Shown: positions 19,983 to 29,179, counted from the stretch's first letter. The stretch is DNA of 64,000 nucleotides from Lysobacter sp. K5869 (GCF_018847975.1 NZ_CP072597.1:434001-498000); one strand, 5' to 3'. Numbers and translations: made by a program. The notes: a model not told the origin generated them from the sequence alone.

Positions 19983-20450
19983 GTAGGAGGGGCGCAAGCC
20001 GCGAACGTGGAGCCGCACCCACGACGGACGTTTCGCCGCAGCCGCGATGACGCGGTCGCGGCTCACGCCGCTCCTACAGGGTCTCCGGCCGGTTTCGCTT
20101 CAGACGGTAGGAGCTGCGTAAGCTGCGACCGCGAAACCGCAACCACGGCGGAACTTGCGCAGAAGCCGCAATGGCGCGGTCGCGGCTCGCGCCGCTCCTA
20201 CAGGGTCTCCGGCCGGTTTCGTTTCAGACTGTAGGAGCTGCGCAAGCTGCGACTGCGAAACCGCAACCACGGCGAAACTTGCGCAGCAATCGCATTGGCG
20301 CGGTCGCGGCTCGCGCCGCTCCTACAGGGTCTCCGGCTGATTTCGTTTCAGACTGTAGGAGCTGCGCAAGCTGCGACTGCGAAACCGCAGCTGCGACGAA
20401 ACCTTCGCAGCAATCGCAATGGCACGGTCGCGGCTTACGCCGCTCCTACA
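19983..20450. repeat. Tandem array of GTAG palindromic repeats, 124-bp period
   Basis: Four units begin GTAGGAG at 19983, 20107, 20231 and 20355, so the period is exactly 124 bp. Each unit holds a forward arm (GTAGGAGCTGCGCAAGCTGC), a variable spacer of about 70 bp, and the inverted arm ending GCCGCTCCTAC, then CAGGGTCTCCGGCCGG. The first unit is the most divergent and the last is cut at the DUF3106 gene. The array occupies the whole gap between two convergent genes. Confidence 0.88.
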
Positions 20451-20471
20451 CGAAGCCCGCGTCGCTTCCGC

Positions 20472-21110
20472 TCACCGCGCCAGCGCGTCGTGCAACCACG
20501 TCCCGCGCTGCGCCGCCGGCGTCGCCAGCAAGTCCGCGCGCAAGCGCTCGCGTTCCTGCGGCGGGGTGCGCTGCACCAGCACCGCCAGTTGCTTGCGCTG
20601 TTCGGCGCTGAGTCCGCGCAGCGCGGCCAGCATCGCCGGGTGTTGCGCTTGCGGCAGTTGCGCCAGCAGTGGCTGCAGCGCCGGGTAATCGGCGCCCAGG
20701 CCCGGGCCGAGCAGCCAACCGCGGCGTTCGCTGCGGTCGAGCGCGTCGAACTGCGCGCGCAGCGCGTGTTGCTGTTCCGCCGGCAGCGCGGCGTAGCGCG
20801 CGGCGGCGGCTTGGGTTTGCGCGCGCTCTTCGGAGCTCAAGGCCTGCCACGCGAGGTAGCGCTCGCGCCGCGCGCCGCGTTCGGCGGCGCTGAGTTGATT
20901 CCATTGCGCGGCGCGCTGGGCGAAGTCGTGGCGTTCGGCCTCGCTCCAGCCGTCCCAGCGCTGGCCGTTGGCGCGGATGCGCGCCTGCACCGGCGCCGGC
21001 AGCGTGTCCAAGCCGCGCTCCAGTTCCGGCGGCAACGCGCGCGCCGGCGTCCACGCCGCCAGCGCGACGGCGAACGCGGCGCCAATCCATACGCACGTCG
21101 CCCGGCTCAT
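20472..21110 (-). CDS. Secreted DUF3106-domain protein
   Basis: A 212-residue exported protein. The signal peptide is CVWIGAAFAVALAAWTPARA. The rest is a series of short helical repeats in the style of DUF3106: RWDGWSEAERHDFAQRAAQW, LSAAERGARRERYLAWQAL and ALSSEERAQTQAAAARYAAL. Its ATG overlaps the stop of the upstream gene by 4 bp (ATGA), so the two proteins are made together. In related bacteria DUF3106 genes follow sigma-factor-like and regulator genes, which fits the neighbour here. The function is unknown. Confidence 0.8.
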   Translation of the reverse strand: MSRATCVWIGAAFAVALAAWTPARALPPELERGLDTLPAPVQARIRANGQRWDGWSEAERHDFAQRAAQWNQLSAAERGARRERYLAWQALSSEERAQTQAAAARYAALPAEQQHALRAQFDALDRSERRGWLLGPGLGADYPALQPLLAQLPQAQHPAMLAALRGLSAEQRKQLAVLVQRTPPQERERLRADLLATPAAQRGTWLHDALAR

Positions 21111-22114
21111 TCGCCCTCCTGCGCATCGGTTTCCAGACCCGGGCTCTCGTTGCCCGGCGCGGTCGCGGCGGGCGTCGTTTCGGGCGGCGGCGGCGCGGCG
21201 ACCGCCGGAATCGTGCCGGCGTCGCGGGCGGCCAACCAGCTGCGGAAGTCGACGTCGGCCGCGGCCGCCTCGCCCTGCGGGTCGGCGATCAGATCGAAAT
21301 CGCCGTCGGCGATCAGCCCGGCCTCGCGGCCGTAACGCTCGGCCGGGCCGCCGCCCTCGGGCAACGGCGCCACGGTCACGCCCTCGGGGCCTTCGCCGAG
21401 CAAGGCCGACGGCCACCAGAAGGTCGCCGCGAACGCCAGCGCGCACAGCGCCAGCAGGCTCCACAGCAGCGGCATCAGCCAGCGCGGGTGCGGACGCGGC
21501 GTCGCGCCGCCGCGCGCGGACGCGGACGCGGCGGGCGCGGCGCCCTGCAGCGCCTTTTCGCGCGCCTCGGCCAGCCGTTGCAGACGCTCCGGCGGCAAGG
21601 TCTTGATCCGGCGATGGACCTGTTCGCGCAGCTGCTGCCACGCCTGCGGGTCGGCGCGGCCGTCCGGGTGGCGCGGCAGCGCCCGCTGCAGGGCCAGCCG
21701 GTAGGTGGCCGGGGCCACGTGCAGCACCGCCGAGGCCTCGGTTTCGCCGAGGCCGGCGGCCAGCCGCAGCAGCAGCGCCGCGCGCGGGCCGCTGCCGAGC
21801 TCGCCGAGCCGGTCGGTCGCGTCCAGCGGGATCGCCACCGGGGTGCGCCGGCGCAGGCCGGGCTGGGTCAGCAGCAGCGACCAGAACCGCGCCGGCCACT
21901 CGTTGAGCGAGGTCTCCGCGGCGATCGCGCGGAACCCGGCCATGGCCGCGACCAGCGCGGCGTCGCCGGCGGCGGCGTCGCCGGCCTGCAATTCGGCCAG
22001 GACCGCGCCGCGCCGTTCGACCCCGCGCAGGAACGCCGACAAGGCGGCCGGGGCGGAGGAGGAAGCGTTGGGTCGGGGCGCGGACGAACCCGGGGCGGGG
22101 GATGTGGAACTCAT
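21107..22114 (-). CDS. Membrane protein with sigma-factor-like N-terminal half
   Basis: A 335-residue protein. Residues about 90-160 (GSGPRAALLLRLAAGLGETEA, then APATYRLALQRAL) resemble region 4 of ECF sigma factors, a helix-turn-helix, but region 2 is not recognisable. After a basic segment there is one membrane helix (LMPLLWSLLALCALAFAATF), then an acidic Ala/Pro-rich tail. This looks like a degenerate sigma-like protein turned into a membrane regulator, coupled to the DUF3106 protein. The assignment is by pattern only and tentative. Confidence 0.6.
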   Translation of the reverse strand: MSSTSPAPGSSAPRPNASSSAPAALSAFLRGVERRGAVLAELQAGDAAAGDAALVAAMAGFRAIAAETSLNEWPARFWSLLLTQPGLRRRTPVAIPLDATDRLGELGSGPRAALLLRLAAGLGETEASAVLHVAPATYRLALQRALPRHPDGRADPQAWQQLREQVHRRIKTLPPERLQRLAEAREKALQGAAPAASASARGGATPRPHPRWLMPLLWSLLALCALAFAATFWWPSALLGEGPEGVTVAPLPEGGGPAERYGREAGLIADGDFDLIADPQGEAAAADVDFRSWLAARDAGTIPAVAAPPPPETTPAATAPGNESPGLETDAQEGE

Positions 22115-22431
22115 CGGGACGACTTCACCATACGGCCCATCATAGCGAGGCCGGAGCGCCGCCGGACCGGCGCGAAACCGCTTGACAAACCGCCAAACCG
22201 CGTTTGCGCGAGGCGGAACGCGGTCTGGCCGAAAATCCGGTTGTGCACAGCAGTAATGGAACCGTCATGTGTCGCTCTTTCACGGAACAAAAACACCTCA
22301 TTACAGCGATGTTTCACGGCTAAGCGCATGATTCCAAAGAAAATAGGGCGATTGGCGATTTTTTCACCAACCTAACCCGAGCGCTTGATTCAACGCCCTC
22401 GCGCAGCGCTGCCGACACACCATGCACAGAT

Positions 22432-22454
22432 TTATCCACAACCCGTGTGGATAA
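22432..22454. promoter_or_regulatory. Pair of perfect inverted DnaA boxes upstream of priA
   Basis: TTATCCACA at 22432-22440 and its reverse complement TGTGGATAA at 22446-22454 are separated by 5 bp. Both match the DnaA consensus TTATNCACA. The gap 22115-22568 also has an AT-richer stretch (about 22170-22375). No dnaA or dnaN is present, so this is more likely a DnaA-responsive regulatory or titration site than the origin. Confidence 0.6.
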
Positions 22455-22568
22455 GGGGAATTTTCCTTAATCGGCGGCCACTTGCGCGGGCTTTGTCGGG
22501 CCGGCCGCAGCTATGGTCCGCAACTGCCCGCCTGCCGCCGCGGCCGCCGGGCTCGCTAGACTGATGCG

Positions 22569-24821
22569 ATGCCCGAGGCTTCGTTTTTCCCGCCCCCGAC
22601 CGTCTGGCGCATCGCCCTGCCGGTGCCGCTGCCGCGCCTGTTCGACTACCTGCCGCCGGCCGACGACGACGGCGGCGACCCGGTCGGCGCGCGGGTGCGG
22701 GTGCCGTTCGGGCGGCGCGAGCTGGTCGGCTGGGTCGCCGAGGTCGGCGAACCCGAGCCCGGCACCGACCCGGCGGCGCTCAAGCAGGTGCTGGCCCGGC
22801 TCGACCCGCAGCCGCTGCTCCAGGGCGAGCTGCTGGAGTCGCTGCGCTGGCTGGCCCGCTACACCCACGCCCCGCTCGGCGAGGTGCTCGCCACCGCCCT
22901 GCCCGGCCCGCTGCGCCACGGCGAGCCGCTGCCCGACACCCACGCCTGGGCCTGGCGCCTGACCGAGGCCGGCGCCACCGCCCGCCCCGGCCTGCGCGCC
23001 GGCAAGCCGCGGCGGTTGGCCGACCTGCTCGACGAACACGGCGAACTCGACGAGGACCGCCTCGACGACCTGCTGGACGACTGGCGCAGCGCCGCGCGCG
23101 CCCTGGCCAAGCGCGGCCACGCCGAGCGTCTGGCCGTGCCCGCGGTCGCCCACGCTCCCGCGCCGCAGCCCGGTCCGCCGCTCAACGACGAACAACAGGC
23201 CGCGGTCGACGCGATCCTGGCCGCGCCCGGCTTCACCGCCTTCCTGCTCGACGGCGTCACCGGCAGCGGCAAGACCGAGGTCTACCTGCGCGCGATCGCC
23301 GACTGCCTGGCGCGCGGCAAGCAGGCGCTGGTGCTGGTGCCCGAAATCGGCCTGACCCCGCAGACCCTGGCGCGCTTCCGCGCCCGCCTCGGCGTGCCGG
23401 TGCACGCGCTGCACTCGGGGCTGGCCGACGGCGAGCGCGCGCGCACCTGGGCCGCGTTCGCGCGCGGCGAGGCGCGGGTCGCGGTCGGCACGCGCTCGGC
23501 GGTGTTCCTGCCGATGCTCGAACCCGGTTTGATCGTGATCGACGAGGAACACGACGGCAGCTTCAAGCAGCTCGACGGCATCCGTTACCACGCCCGCGAC
23601 TTCGCCCTGGTCCGGGCCAAGGCGCTGGACGTGCCGGTGCTGCTCGGCAGCGCCACGCCGTCGCTGGAATCGCTGCGCAACGCCCAGGCCGGCCGCTACG
23701 GCCACCTGCGCCTGCTGCGCCGCGCCGGCCAGGCGCAGCCGCCGCGGGTGCGCGTGCTCGACGTGCGCAAGCGGCCGCTGCAGGCCGGGCTGTCGCCGGA
23801 ACTGCTCGAACGCCTGCACGGCGAACTGCGCGCCGGCGGCCAGGCGCTGGTGTTCAAGAACCGCCGCGGCTACGCCCCGGTGCTGCTGTGCCACGACTGC
23901 GGCTGGACCGCGCACTGCCCGCGCTGCAGCACCCCGCTCAAAGCCACACCGATGACCGTGCACGGCGGCGGCCGGCGCCTGCAATGCCACCACTGCGGCA
24001 CCCGTCGCCCCGCGCCCGACGCCTGCCCCGATTGCGGCGGTCTGGCGCTGCAATCGCAAGGCGCCGGCACCGAGCGCATCGAGGAATCGCTGGCCGCGCG
24101 CTTCGAGGATTTCCCGGTGCTGCGCATCGACCGCGGCACCACGCAAAAACGCGACGCGCTGGAAACGCTGCTGGCCGAATTCGGCACCGCGCCGGGCGTC
24201 CTGGTCGGCACGCAGATGCTCGCCAAGGGCCACGACCTCGCCAACCTGACCTTGGTCGCGGTGGTCGGCATCGACGAAGGCTTGTTCAGCGCCGACTTCC
24301 GCGCGCGGGAAAAACTCGCGCAGCTGCTGATCCAGGTCGCCGGCCGCGCCGGCCGCGCGCACAAACCGGGCGAGGTGGTGCTGCAAACCCATCACCCCGA
24401 ACACGAACTGCTGACCACGCTGCTGTCCGGCGGCTACCACGCCTTCGCCGAAGTCGAACTGGCCCAGCGCGAAGCCGCCGGCTTCCCGCCGTTCGCGCAC
24501 ATGGCGCTGATCCGCGCCGAGGCGCAGCAAGTCGAAGCCGCCAACGCCTTCCTGGCGATGGCGCGACGCGAGTTGCAGCACGCCGCCGCGCAGCGCGCGC
24601 GCCACGACGGCATCGAGCGCAGCGCGCTGGAGATCAACGGCCCGGTGCCCGCGCCGATGCCGCGCCGCGCCGGCTACCTGCGCGCGCAGCTGATCCTGTC
24701 GGCGCCGGAACGCCGCGTGTTGCACGCCGCGCTCGACGCCGCGCTGCCGGCGATCTACGCCGCGCCGGAAGCGCGCAAGGTGCGTTGGTCGTTGGATGTG
24801 GATCCGGCGGATTTGTACTGA
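22569..24821 (+). CDS. priA: Primosomal protein N', replication restart helicase PriA
   Basis: PriA binds stalled forks and D-loops and reloads the replicative helicase. It has 750 residues, the normal length. The N-terminal 3'-end binding domain begins WRIALPVPLPRLFDYLPP. The helicase part has Walker A GVTGSGKTEVYL (about residue 229), motif II DEEHDGSFKQ and GSATPSLES. A zinc-binding segment with eight cysteines (CHDCGWTAHCPRC ... CHHCGTRRPAPDACPDC) and a C-terminal GRAGR motif complete it. The frame begins with ATG 22569, about 115 bp after the DnaA-box pair. Confidence 0.96.
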   Translation: MPEASFFPPPTVWRIALPVPLPRLFDYLPPADDDGGDPVGARVRVPFGRRELVGWVAEVGEPEPGTDPAALKQVLARLDPQPLLQGELLESLRWLARYTHAPLGEVLATALPGPLRHGEPLPDTHAWAWRLTEAGATARPGLRAGKPRRLADLLDEHGELDEDRLDDLLDDWRSAARALAKRGHAERLAVPAVAHAPAPQPGPPLNDEQQAAVDAILAAPGFTAFLLDGVTGSGKTEVYLRAIADCLARGKQALVLVPEIGLTPQTLARFRARLGVPVHALHSGLADGERARTWAAFARGEARVAVGTRSAVFLPMLEPGLIVIDEEHDGSFKQLDGIRYHARDFALVRAKALDVPVLLGSATPSLESLRNAQAGRYGHLRLLRRAGQAQPPRVRVLDVRKRPLQAGLSPELLERLHGELRAGGQALVFKNRRGYAPVLLCHDCGWTAHCPRCSTPLKATPMTVHGGGRRLQCHHCGTRRPAPDACPDCGGLALQSQGAGTERIEESLAARFEDFPVLRIDRGTTQKRDALETLLAEFGTAPGVLVGTQMLAKGHDLANLTLVAVVGIDEGLFSADFRAREKLAQLLIQVAGRAGRAHKPGEVVLQTHHPEHELLTTLLSGGYHAFAEVELAQREAAGFPPFAHMALIRAEAQQVEAANAFLAMARRELQHAAAQRARHDGIERSALEINGPVPAPMPRRAGYLRAQLILSAPERRVLHAALDAALPAIYAAPEARKVRWSLDVDPADLY

Positions 24822-24851
24822 GCGCGACGGAACTTTCGCCGTAGCCGAATG

Positions 24852-25265
24852 GCGCGGTCGCGGCTCGCGCCGCTCCTACAGCGGCTGCGGATGGTTCGTA
24901 TCCGACTGTAGGAGCTGCGTAAGCTGCGACCGCGCATCTCGCAAGCCGGCGCACGCACGAAGTCGAAACAACGCGGCCACGCGCGCGATCCAGATTCGCC
25001 GCCGTTCCATTGGCGCGGTCGCGGCTCGCGCCGCTCCTACAGGGGCTCCGGCCGGTTTCGTATCCGACTGTAGGAGCTGCGTAAGCTGCGACCACGCGTC
25101 TCGCAAGCCGGCGCACGCACGAAGTCGAAACAGCGCGGCCACGCGCGCGATCCAGATTCGCCGCCGTTCCATTGGCGCGGTCGCGGCTTACGCCGCTCCT
25201 ACAAGGGGCTCCGGCCGGTTTCGTTTCAGACTGTAGCAGCTGCGCAAGCTGCGACCGCGAAACCG
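24852..25265. repeat. Second GTAG repeat array, about 162-bp period
   Basis: Forward arms GTAGGAGCTGCG start at 24908 and 25070, with a slightly changed copy (GTAGCAGCTGCG) at 25233. Inverted arms ending GCCGCTCCTAC end near 24879, 25040 and 25202. The 160-bp spacer unit (containing AAGCCGGCGCACGCACGAAG) is repeated almost exactly and differs from the spacer of the 20-kb array, so each array grew by local tandem duplication. It lies between priA and a convergent gene. Confidence 0.85.
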
Positions 25266-25317
25266 CAACCACGATGAAACGTTCGTCCCGCCCGCATCGC
25301 CGTGCCGCGATCGCGCC

Positions 25318-25746
25318 TCAGCGAACCTCGATCTTCAACGAAAACTTCGCCACGCTCCCGCGCCGCGCGGCCGCGCGCGGCTGATAAACCTGGATGCGGT
25401 ACTCGCCGTCGGCCGGCAGCGTCGCGCTGCCGGTCGCGCTGCCCTGGCCGTAGACGGTCTCCACCGCCAAGGCCTCGGCCTGCGGGCCGGACGCGCCACC
25501 GCCGCGCGGCGGGTACACGTTGACAGCGGCGTTGGAGCTGCCCGTCAGCGTCGTGCGCAAGCTCTGGCCGGCGCGGGCGACGACGAGATACTCCACGCTG
25601 TCGTAGCCCTTGATCGCGCCGTTCACCGTGGCGCCGGTCGCGCCCTTGGCGAACTGCACGGGCACCGACTTCACCGCATCGGCCGCGAACGCGGCGGACG
25701 AACACAACGACAAGGCAACGGCCAACGCAGCGGCGCGAACGAGCAT
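25318..25746 (-). CDS. Small secreted beta-rich protein
   Basis: A 142-residue protein with a clear signal peptide (MLVRAAALAVALSLCSSAAF, then AA). The mature part carries GATGATVNGAIKGYDSVEYL, ARAGQSLRTTLTGSSNAAVN and, at the end, YRIQVYQPRAAARRGSVAKF. This layout resembles periplasmic lysozyme-inhibitor-like proteins (PliI type) and PPC-like sandwich domains; this is a pattern judgement. The frame is open 108 bp further upstream without a signal peptide, so the ATG at 25746 is chosen. Confidence 0.7.
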   Translation of the reverse strand: MLVRAAALAVALSLCSSAAFAADAVKSVPVQFAKGATGATVNGAIKGYDSVEYLVVARAGQSLRTTLTGSSNAAVNVYPPRGGGASGPQAEALAVETVYGQGSATGSATLPADGEYRIQVYQPRAAARRGSVAKFSLKIEVR

Positions 25747-25897
25747 CGCGGACTCCAGCGGAAACGAGGAAAGGGCGACCAGACTAGCGCATCGCGGCGG
25801 CGCCGCTGCGCGACTCGTCGACGCGGTCATGCGCCGCATGCATCGCATGCGCAATCGGCCTGCCGTGGCCGTATCACGCGCATGCCATCGGTGCGCA

Positions 25898-26695
25898 TCA
25901 CTTGGTTCCGGTCTTGCTCTTGACCTTCGGTTTGGCCGGGCCGTCCTGGCCCGGTTTGCCTTTGGGCTTATCGCGAATCCATACCACTTTGTTGTCGCGG
26001 CGCGTCTCGAACAACCCCAATGCCTCGAGCAGGTCGCTGAGCTTGCGATAACCGTAATTGCGCGAATCGAACGAAGCCTGATTGGCGATCTGATGCCCGA
26101 CCGCGCCCAGGTGCGACCACCCGTCGTCGCCGCTGGCCGCCTCCACCGCGCGCCGCAACATGCGCACCAGTCGCGTGTCGCTGCGCAAATCCTGAGCGCT
26201 GCGCGGCGCGACCGTCGCCACCGTCTCGTCCGCCTGCACCTCGGCCGCCGGCTGGCCCAGGCCTTCGACGTAGGTGAACTTCGAGCAGGCGTTGACGAAC
26301 GGCTCGGGCGTCTTCTTTTCGCCGAAGCCGTAGACCTTGACGCCGTCGGTCAGCAGCCGCATCACCAGCGGGGTGAAGTCGGCGTCGCTGGAGACGATGG
26401 CGAAGGCGTCGAGGTTGCGCGCGTACAGCAGGTCCATCGCGTCGATCACCATCGCCATGTCCGAGGCGTTCTTGCCCTTGGAGTAGGCGAATTGCTGGAT
26501 CGGGCGGATCGCGTACTCGTGCAGCACCGCCTCCCAGCTTTTCAGATTCGGGCTTTTCCAGTTGCCGTAGGCGCGGCGCACGTTGGCCGCGCCGTAGCGG
26601 GCGACCTCGGCCAGGATCACCTCGATCTTGGCCGCCGGCGCGTTGTCGGCGTCGATCAGCAGGGCGATGCGCTTTTCTTCCGTGGCCACGGCCAT
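25898..26695 (-). CDS. NYN-domain protein with C-terminal LOTUS/OST-HTH-like domain
   Basis: A 265-residue protein of the LabA/DUF88 group. Residues 10-150 are an NYN (PIN-like) nuclease fold with conserved acidic residues: IDADN (Asp15, Asp17), SDMAMVIDAM (Asp79) and SSDADFTPL (Asp104, Asp106). After a linker, residues 175-245 (LVRMLRRAVEAA ... NYGYRKLSDLLEALGLFE) match an OST-HTH/LOTUS domain, which binds RNA in known cases. The tail is Lys/Pro-rich. A role in RNA turnover is inferred. It is divergent from tal. Confidence 0.9.
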   Translation of the reverse strand: MAVATEEKRIALLIDADNAPAAKIEVILAEVARYGAANVRRAYGNWKSPNLKSWEAVLHEYAIRPIQQFAYSKGKNASDMAMVIDAMDLLYARNLDAFAIVSSDADFTPLVMRLLTDGVKVYGFGEKKTPEPFVNACSKFTYVEGLGQPAAEVQADETVATVAPRSAQDLRSDTRLVRMLRRAVEAASGDDGWSHLGAVGHQIANQASFDSRNYGYRKLSDLLEALGLFETRRDNKVVWIRDKPKGKPGQDGPAKPKVKSKTGTK

Positions 26696-26863
26696 GTTCC
26701 GGACTCCCGGGCCGCGGCGCGGCCGACCGCGCCAGCCTAGCGCAACGCGCGCCGGAAGGTCGCGCGGCGCGCGGCCGACAGTCAGAAGATAGCGCCGGCT
26801 TCATGACGGGCTAACCGCGATGGGCGAAAATGGCGGGGATACCAACGACCGATACGATCCCCC

Positions 26864-27817
26864 ATGAGCAACCGACTCGAACAACTGCGCCAACTCTCCT
26901 CCGTGGTCGCCGACACCGGCGACATCGAGGCCATCGCCCGCTTCCACCCGCTCGACGCCACCACCAACCCCTCGCTGCTGCTCAAGGCCGCCGGCCTGCC
27001 GGCCTACGCGCCGCTGATCGACGCGGCCGTCGCCCAGGCCCAGGGCGAGAACGCGCAAGCGCGCGTCGCCGACGCCGGCCTGCGCCTGGCCGTGGCCATC
27101 GGCGGCGAAATCCTCAAGCTGATCCCCGGCCGCGTCTCCACCGAGGTCGACGCGCGCCTGAGCTTCGACACCCCGGCCACCCTGGCCCAGGCGCGGCGCA
27201 TCGTCGAGCTCTACGACGCCGCCGGCATCGGCCGCGACCGCCTGCTGATCAAGATCGCCTCGACCTGGGAAGGCATCCGCGCCGCCGAGCAGCTCGAACG
27301 CGAAGGCATCCACTGCAACCTGACCCTGCTGTTCTCCTTCGCCCAGGCCGTGGCCTGCGCCGAGGCCGGCGTGTACCTGATCTCGCCCTTCGTCGGCCGC
27401 ATCCTCGACTGGCACCTCGCCAACGGCATGGCCAAGCCGGCCACGCCGCAGGACGATCCGGGCGTGCAGTCGGTCGCCCGCATCTGGAACTACTACAAGC
27501 GCCACGGCTACGCGACCGTGGTGATGGGCGCGAGCTTCCGCAACGTCGGCCAGGTGCTGGCGCTGGCCGGTTGCGACCGCCTGACCATCTCGCCGGAACT
27601 GCTGGGCGAACTGGCCGACAGCGACGGCGAGGTGCCGCGCGCGCTCCACGACGACGGCCAGCGCGCCGCGCCGGGCGAGCGCCTGAGCGAGGCCGCGTTC
27701 CGCTGGCAGCACAACGAGGACGCGATGGCGACCGACAAGCTCGCCGACGGCATCCGCCGCTTCGCCGCCGACCAGCGCAAGCTCGAAGAGCTGCTCGCCC
27801 AGCGCTTGAACGGATGA
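26864..27817 (+). CDS. tal: Transaldolase
   Basis: Transaldolase of 317 residues (class I, TalB type) in the non-oxidative pentose phosphate pathway; it transfers a dihydroxyacetone unit from sedoheptulose-7-phosphate to glyceraldehyde-3-phosphate. The Schiff-base lysine is Lys130 in [12 protein letters not shown], and Asp17 and the motif [12 protein letters not shown] at residue 31 match the family. The length equals that of E. coli TalB. The NADH dehydrogenase gene begins 10 bp after the stop, so they are probably cotranscribed. Confidence 0.97.
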   Translation: MSNRLEQLRQLSSVVADTGDIEAIARFHPLDATTNPSLLLKAAGLPAYAPLIDAAVAQAQGENAQARVADAGLRLAVAIGGEILKLIPGRVSTEVDARLSFDTPATLAQARRIVELYDAAGIGRDRLLIKIASTWEGIRAAEQLEREGIHCNLTLLFSFAQAVACAEAGVYLISPFVGRILDWHLANGMAKPATPQDDPGVQSVARIWNYYKRHGYATVVMGASFRNVGQVLALAGCDRLTISPELLGELADSDGEVPRALHDDGQRAAPGERLSEAAFRWQHNEDAMATDKLADGIRRFAADQRKLEELLAQRLNG

Positions 27818-27827
27818 GGAGACCGCC

Positions 27828-29108
27828 ATGTCCGATACCCGCAAGCACGTCGTCATCGTCGGCGGCGGGTTCGGCGGACTGTGGGCGACCCGCGCACTGG
27901 CCTCGGCGCCGGTGCGCATCACCCTGATCGACCGCCGCAACCACCATCTGTTCCAACCGCTGCTGTATCAGGTCGCCACCGCCGGCCTGTCTTCGCCGGA
28001 CATCGCCGCGCCGCTGCGGCACATCCTGCGCAATCAGGCCAACGTCGAGGTGCGCCTGGGCGAAGTCGTCGGCATCGACGCCGACGCGCGCCACGTCGCG
28101 CTCGCCGACGGCGAACGCATCGGTTACGACTTCTTGCTGCTCGCCAGCGGCGCCACCCACGCCTATTTCGGCCACGACGAGTGGGCCGAGCACGCGCCGG
28201 GGCTGAAGACGCTCGACGACGCGCTGCACATCCGCCGCCGCGTGCTGCTCGCGTTCGAGCGCGCCGAAGCCGCGCAGACCGAGGAAGAACGCGAGGCGTG
28301 GCTGCACTTCGCCGTGGTCGGCGGCGGACCGACCGGCGTGGAGATGGCCGGCACGCTCGCCGAAATCGCGCGCAAGACCTTGCGCCGCGAGTTCCGCCGC
28401 ATCGACCCGGCCAAGGCGCGCGTGCGCCTGATCGAGGCCGGGCCGCGGGTGTTGTCGAGCTTTCCCGAATCGCTGTCGGAAAAAGCCCGCGCGCAGTTGC
28501 AGCGGCTCGGCGTGGAAGTCGCCACCGGCACACCGGTGGGTTCGATCGACGCCAACGGCTACCGCCTGGGCGCCGAGTTCGTTCCGGCGCGTACGGTGCT
28601 GTGGGCCGCGGGCGTCGCGGCCTCGCCGTTGGGCGCGTTGCTCGACGCCCCGCGCGACCGCGCCGGCCGCGTGCAGGTGCTGCCCGACCTCAGCGTGCCC
28701 GGCCACCCGGAGATCTTCGTCGCCGGCGATCTGGCCAGCCTGCAGCAAGACGACGGCAAGCCGGTGCCCGGCGTCGCCCCGGCGGCCAAGCAGATGGGCG
28801 GCCACGTCGCCCAAAGCATCCGCGCGCGCGTGCTCGGCCAACCGGCGCCGGCGCCGTTCCGCTACGTCGATTTCGGCAACCTCGCCACCATCGGCCGGCG
28901 CGCGGCGGTGGTGGACTTGCGCGGGCTGCACTTCTCCGGCGTGCTGGCGTGGACGTTCTGGCTGGCCGCGCACGTGTTCTTCCTGATCGGCTTCCGCAAC
29001 CGCCTGATCGTGATGCTCAACTGGTCGTGGGCGTACTACACGTACCAGCGCCATGCCCGCATCATCCTGGGCGGCGCGGGCGATAAAGAAACCGACGACG
29101 AAGACTGA
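27828..29108 (+). CDS. Type II NADH dehydrogenase (NAD(P)/FAD-dependent oxidoreductase)
   Basis: A 426-residue monotopic membrane flavoprotein that passes electrons from NADH to quinone without proton pumping. The FAD motif is VIVGGGFGGLWATRAL at the N-terminus and the NADH motif is VVGGGPTGVEMAG near residue 165. Other landmarks are NHHLFQPLLYQVATAGLS, VLWAAGVAAS, and FVAGDLASLQ. The C-terminal region (FLIGFRNRLIVMLNWSWAYY) is the amphipathic membrane anchor of NDH-2. ndh would be the usual symbol. A strong terminator follows. Confidence 0.93.
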   Translation: MSDTRKHVVIVGGGFGGLWATRALASAPVRITLIDRRNHHLFQPLLYQVATAGLSSPDIAAPLRHILRNQANVEVRLGEVVGIDADARHVALADGERIGYDFLLLASGATHAYFGHDEWAEHAPGLKTLDDALHIRRRVLLAFERAEAAQTEEEREAWLHFAVVGGGPTGVEMAGTLAEIARKTLRREFRRIDPAKARVRLIEAGPRVLSSFPESLSEKARAQLQRLGVEVATGTPVGSIDANGYRLGAEFVPARTVLWAAGVAASPLGALLDAPRDRAGRVQVLPDLSVPGHPEIFVAGDLASLQQDDGKPVPGVAPAAKQMGGHVAQSIRARVLGQPAPAPFRYVDFGNLATIGRRAAVVDLRGLHFSGVLAWTFWLAAHVFFLIGFRNRLIVMLNWSWAYYTYQRHARIILGGAGDKETDDED

Positions 29109-29132
29109 GCCGCGGCGCGGCAGAACCGAAAA

Positions 29133-29156
29133 AAAGGGCGCCCGAGGGCGCCCTTT
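29133..29156. terminator. Terminator after the NADH dehydrogenase gene
   Basis: GGGCGCCC twice around a 2-nt loop, flanked by A-run and TTT, gives an 11-bp stem including A/T pairs. It is 24 bp after the stop and can work in both directions, also serving the minus-strand gene that ends at 29180. Confidence 0.85.
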
Positions 29157-29179
29157 CCGTTTCGCGGCTCCGCGTTCGC

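Noticed and set aside
22432..22454. Chromosomal origin oriC
   Set aside because: Only two DnaA boxes and no dnaA, dnaN, gidA or other origin neighbours are present; kept only as a regulatory candidate.
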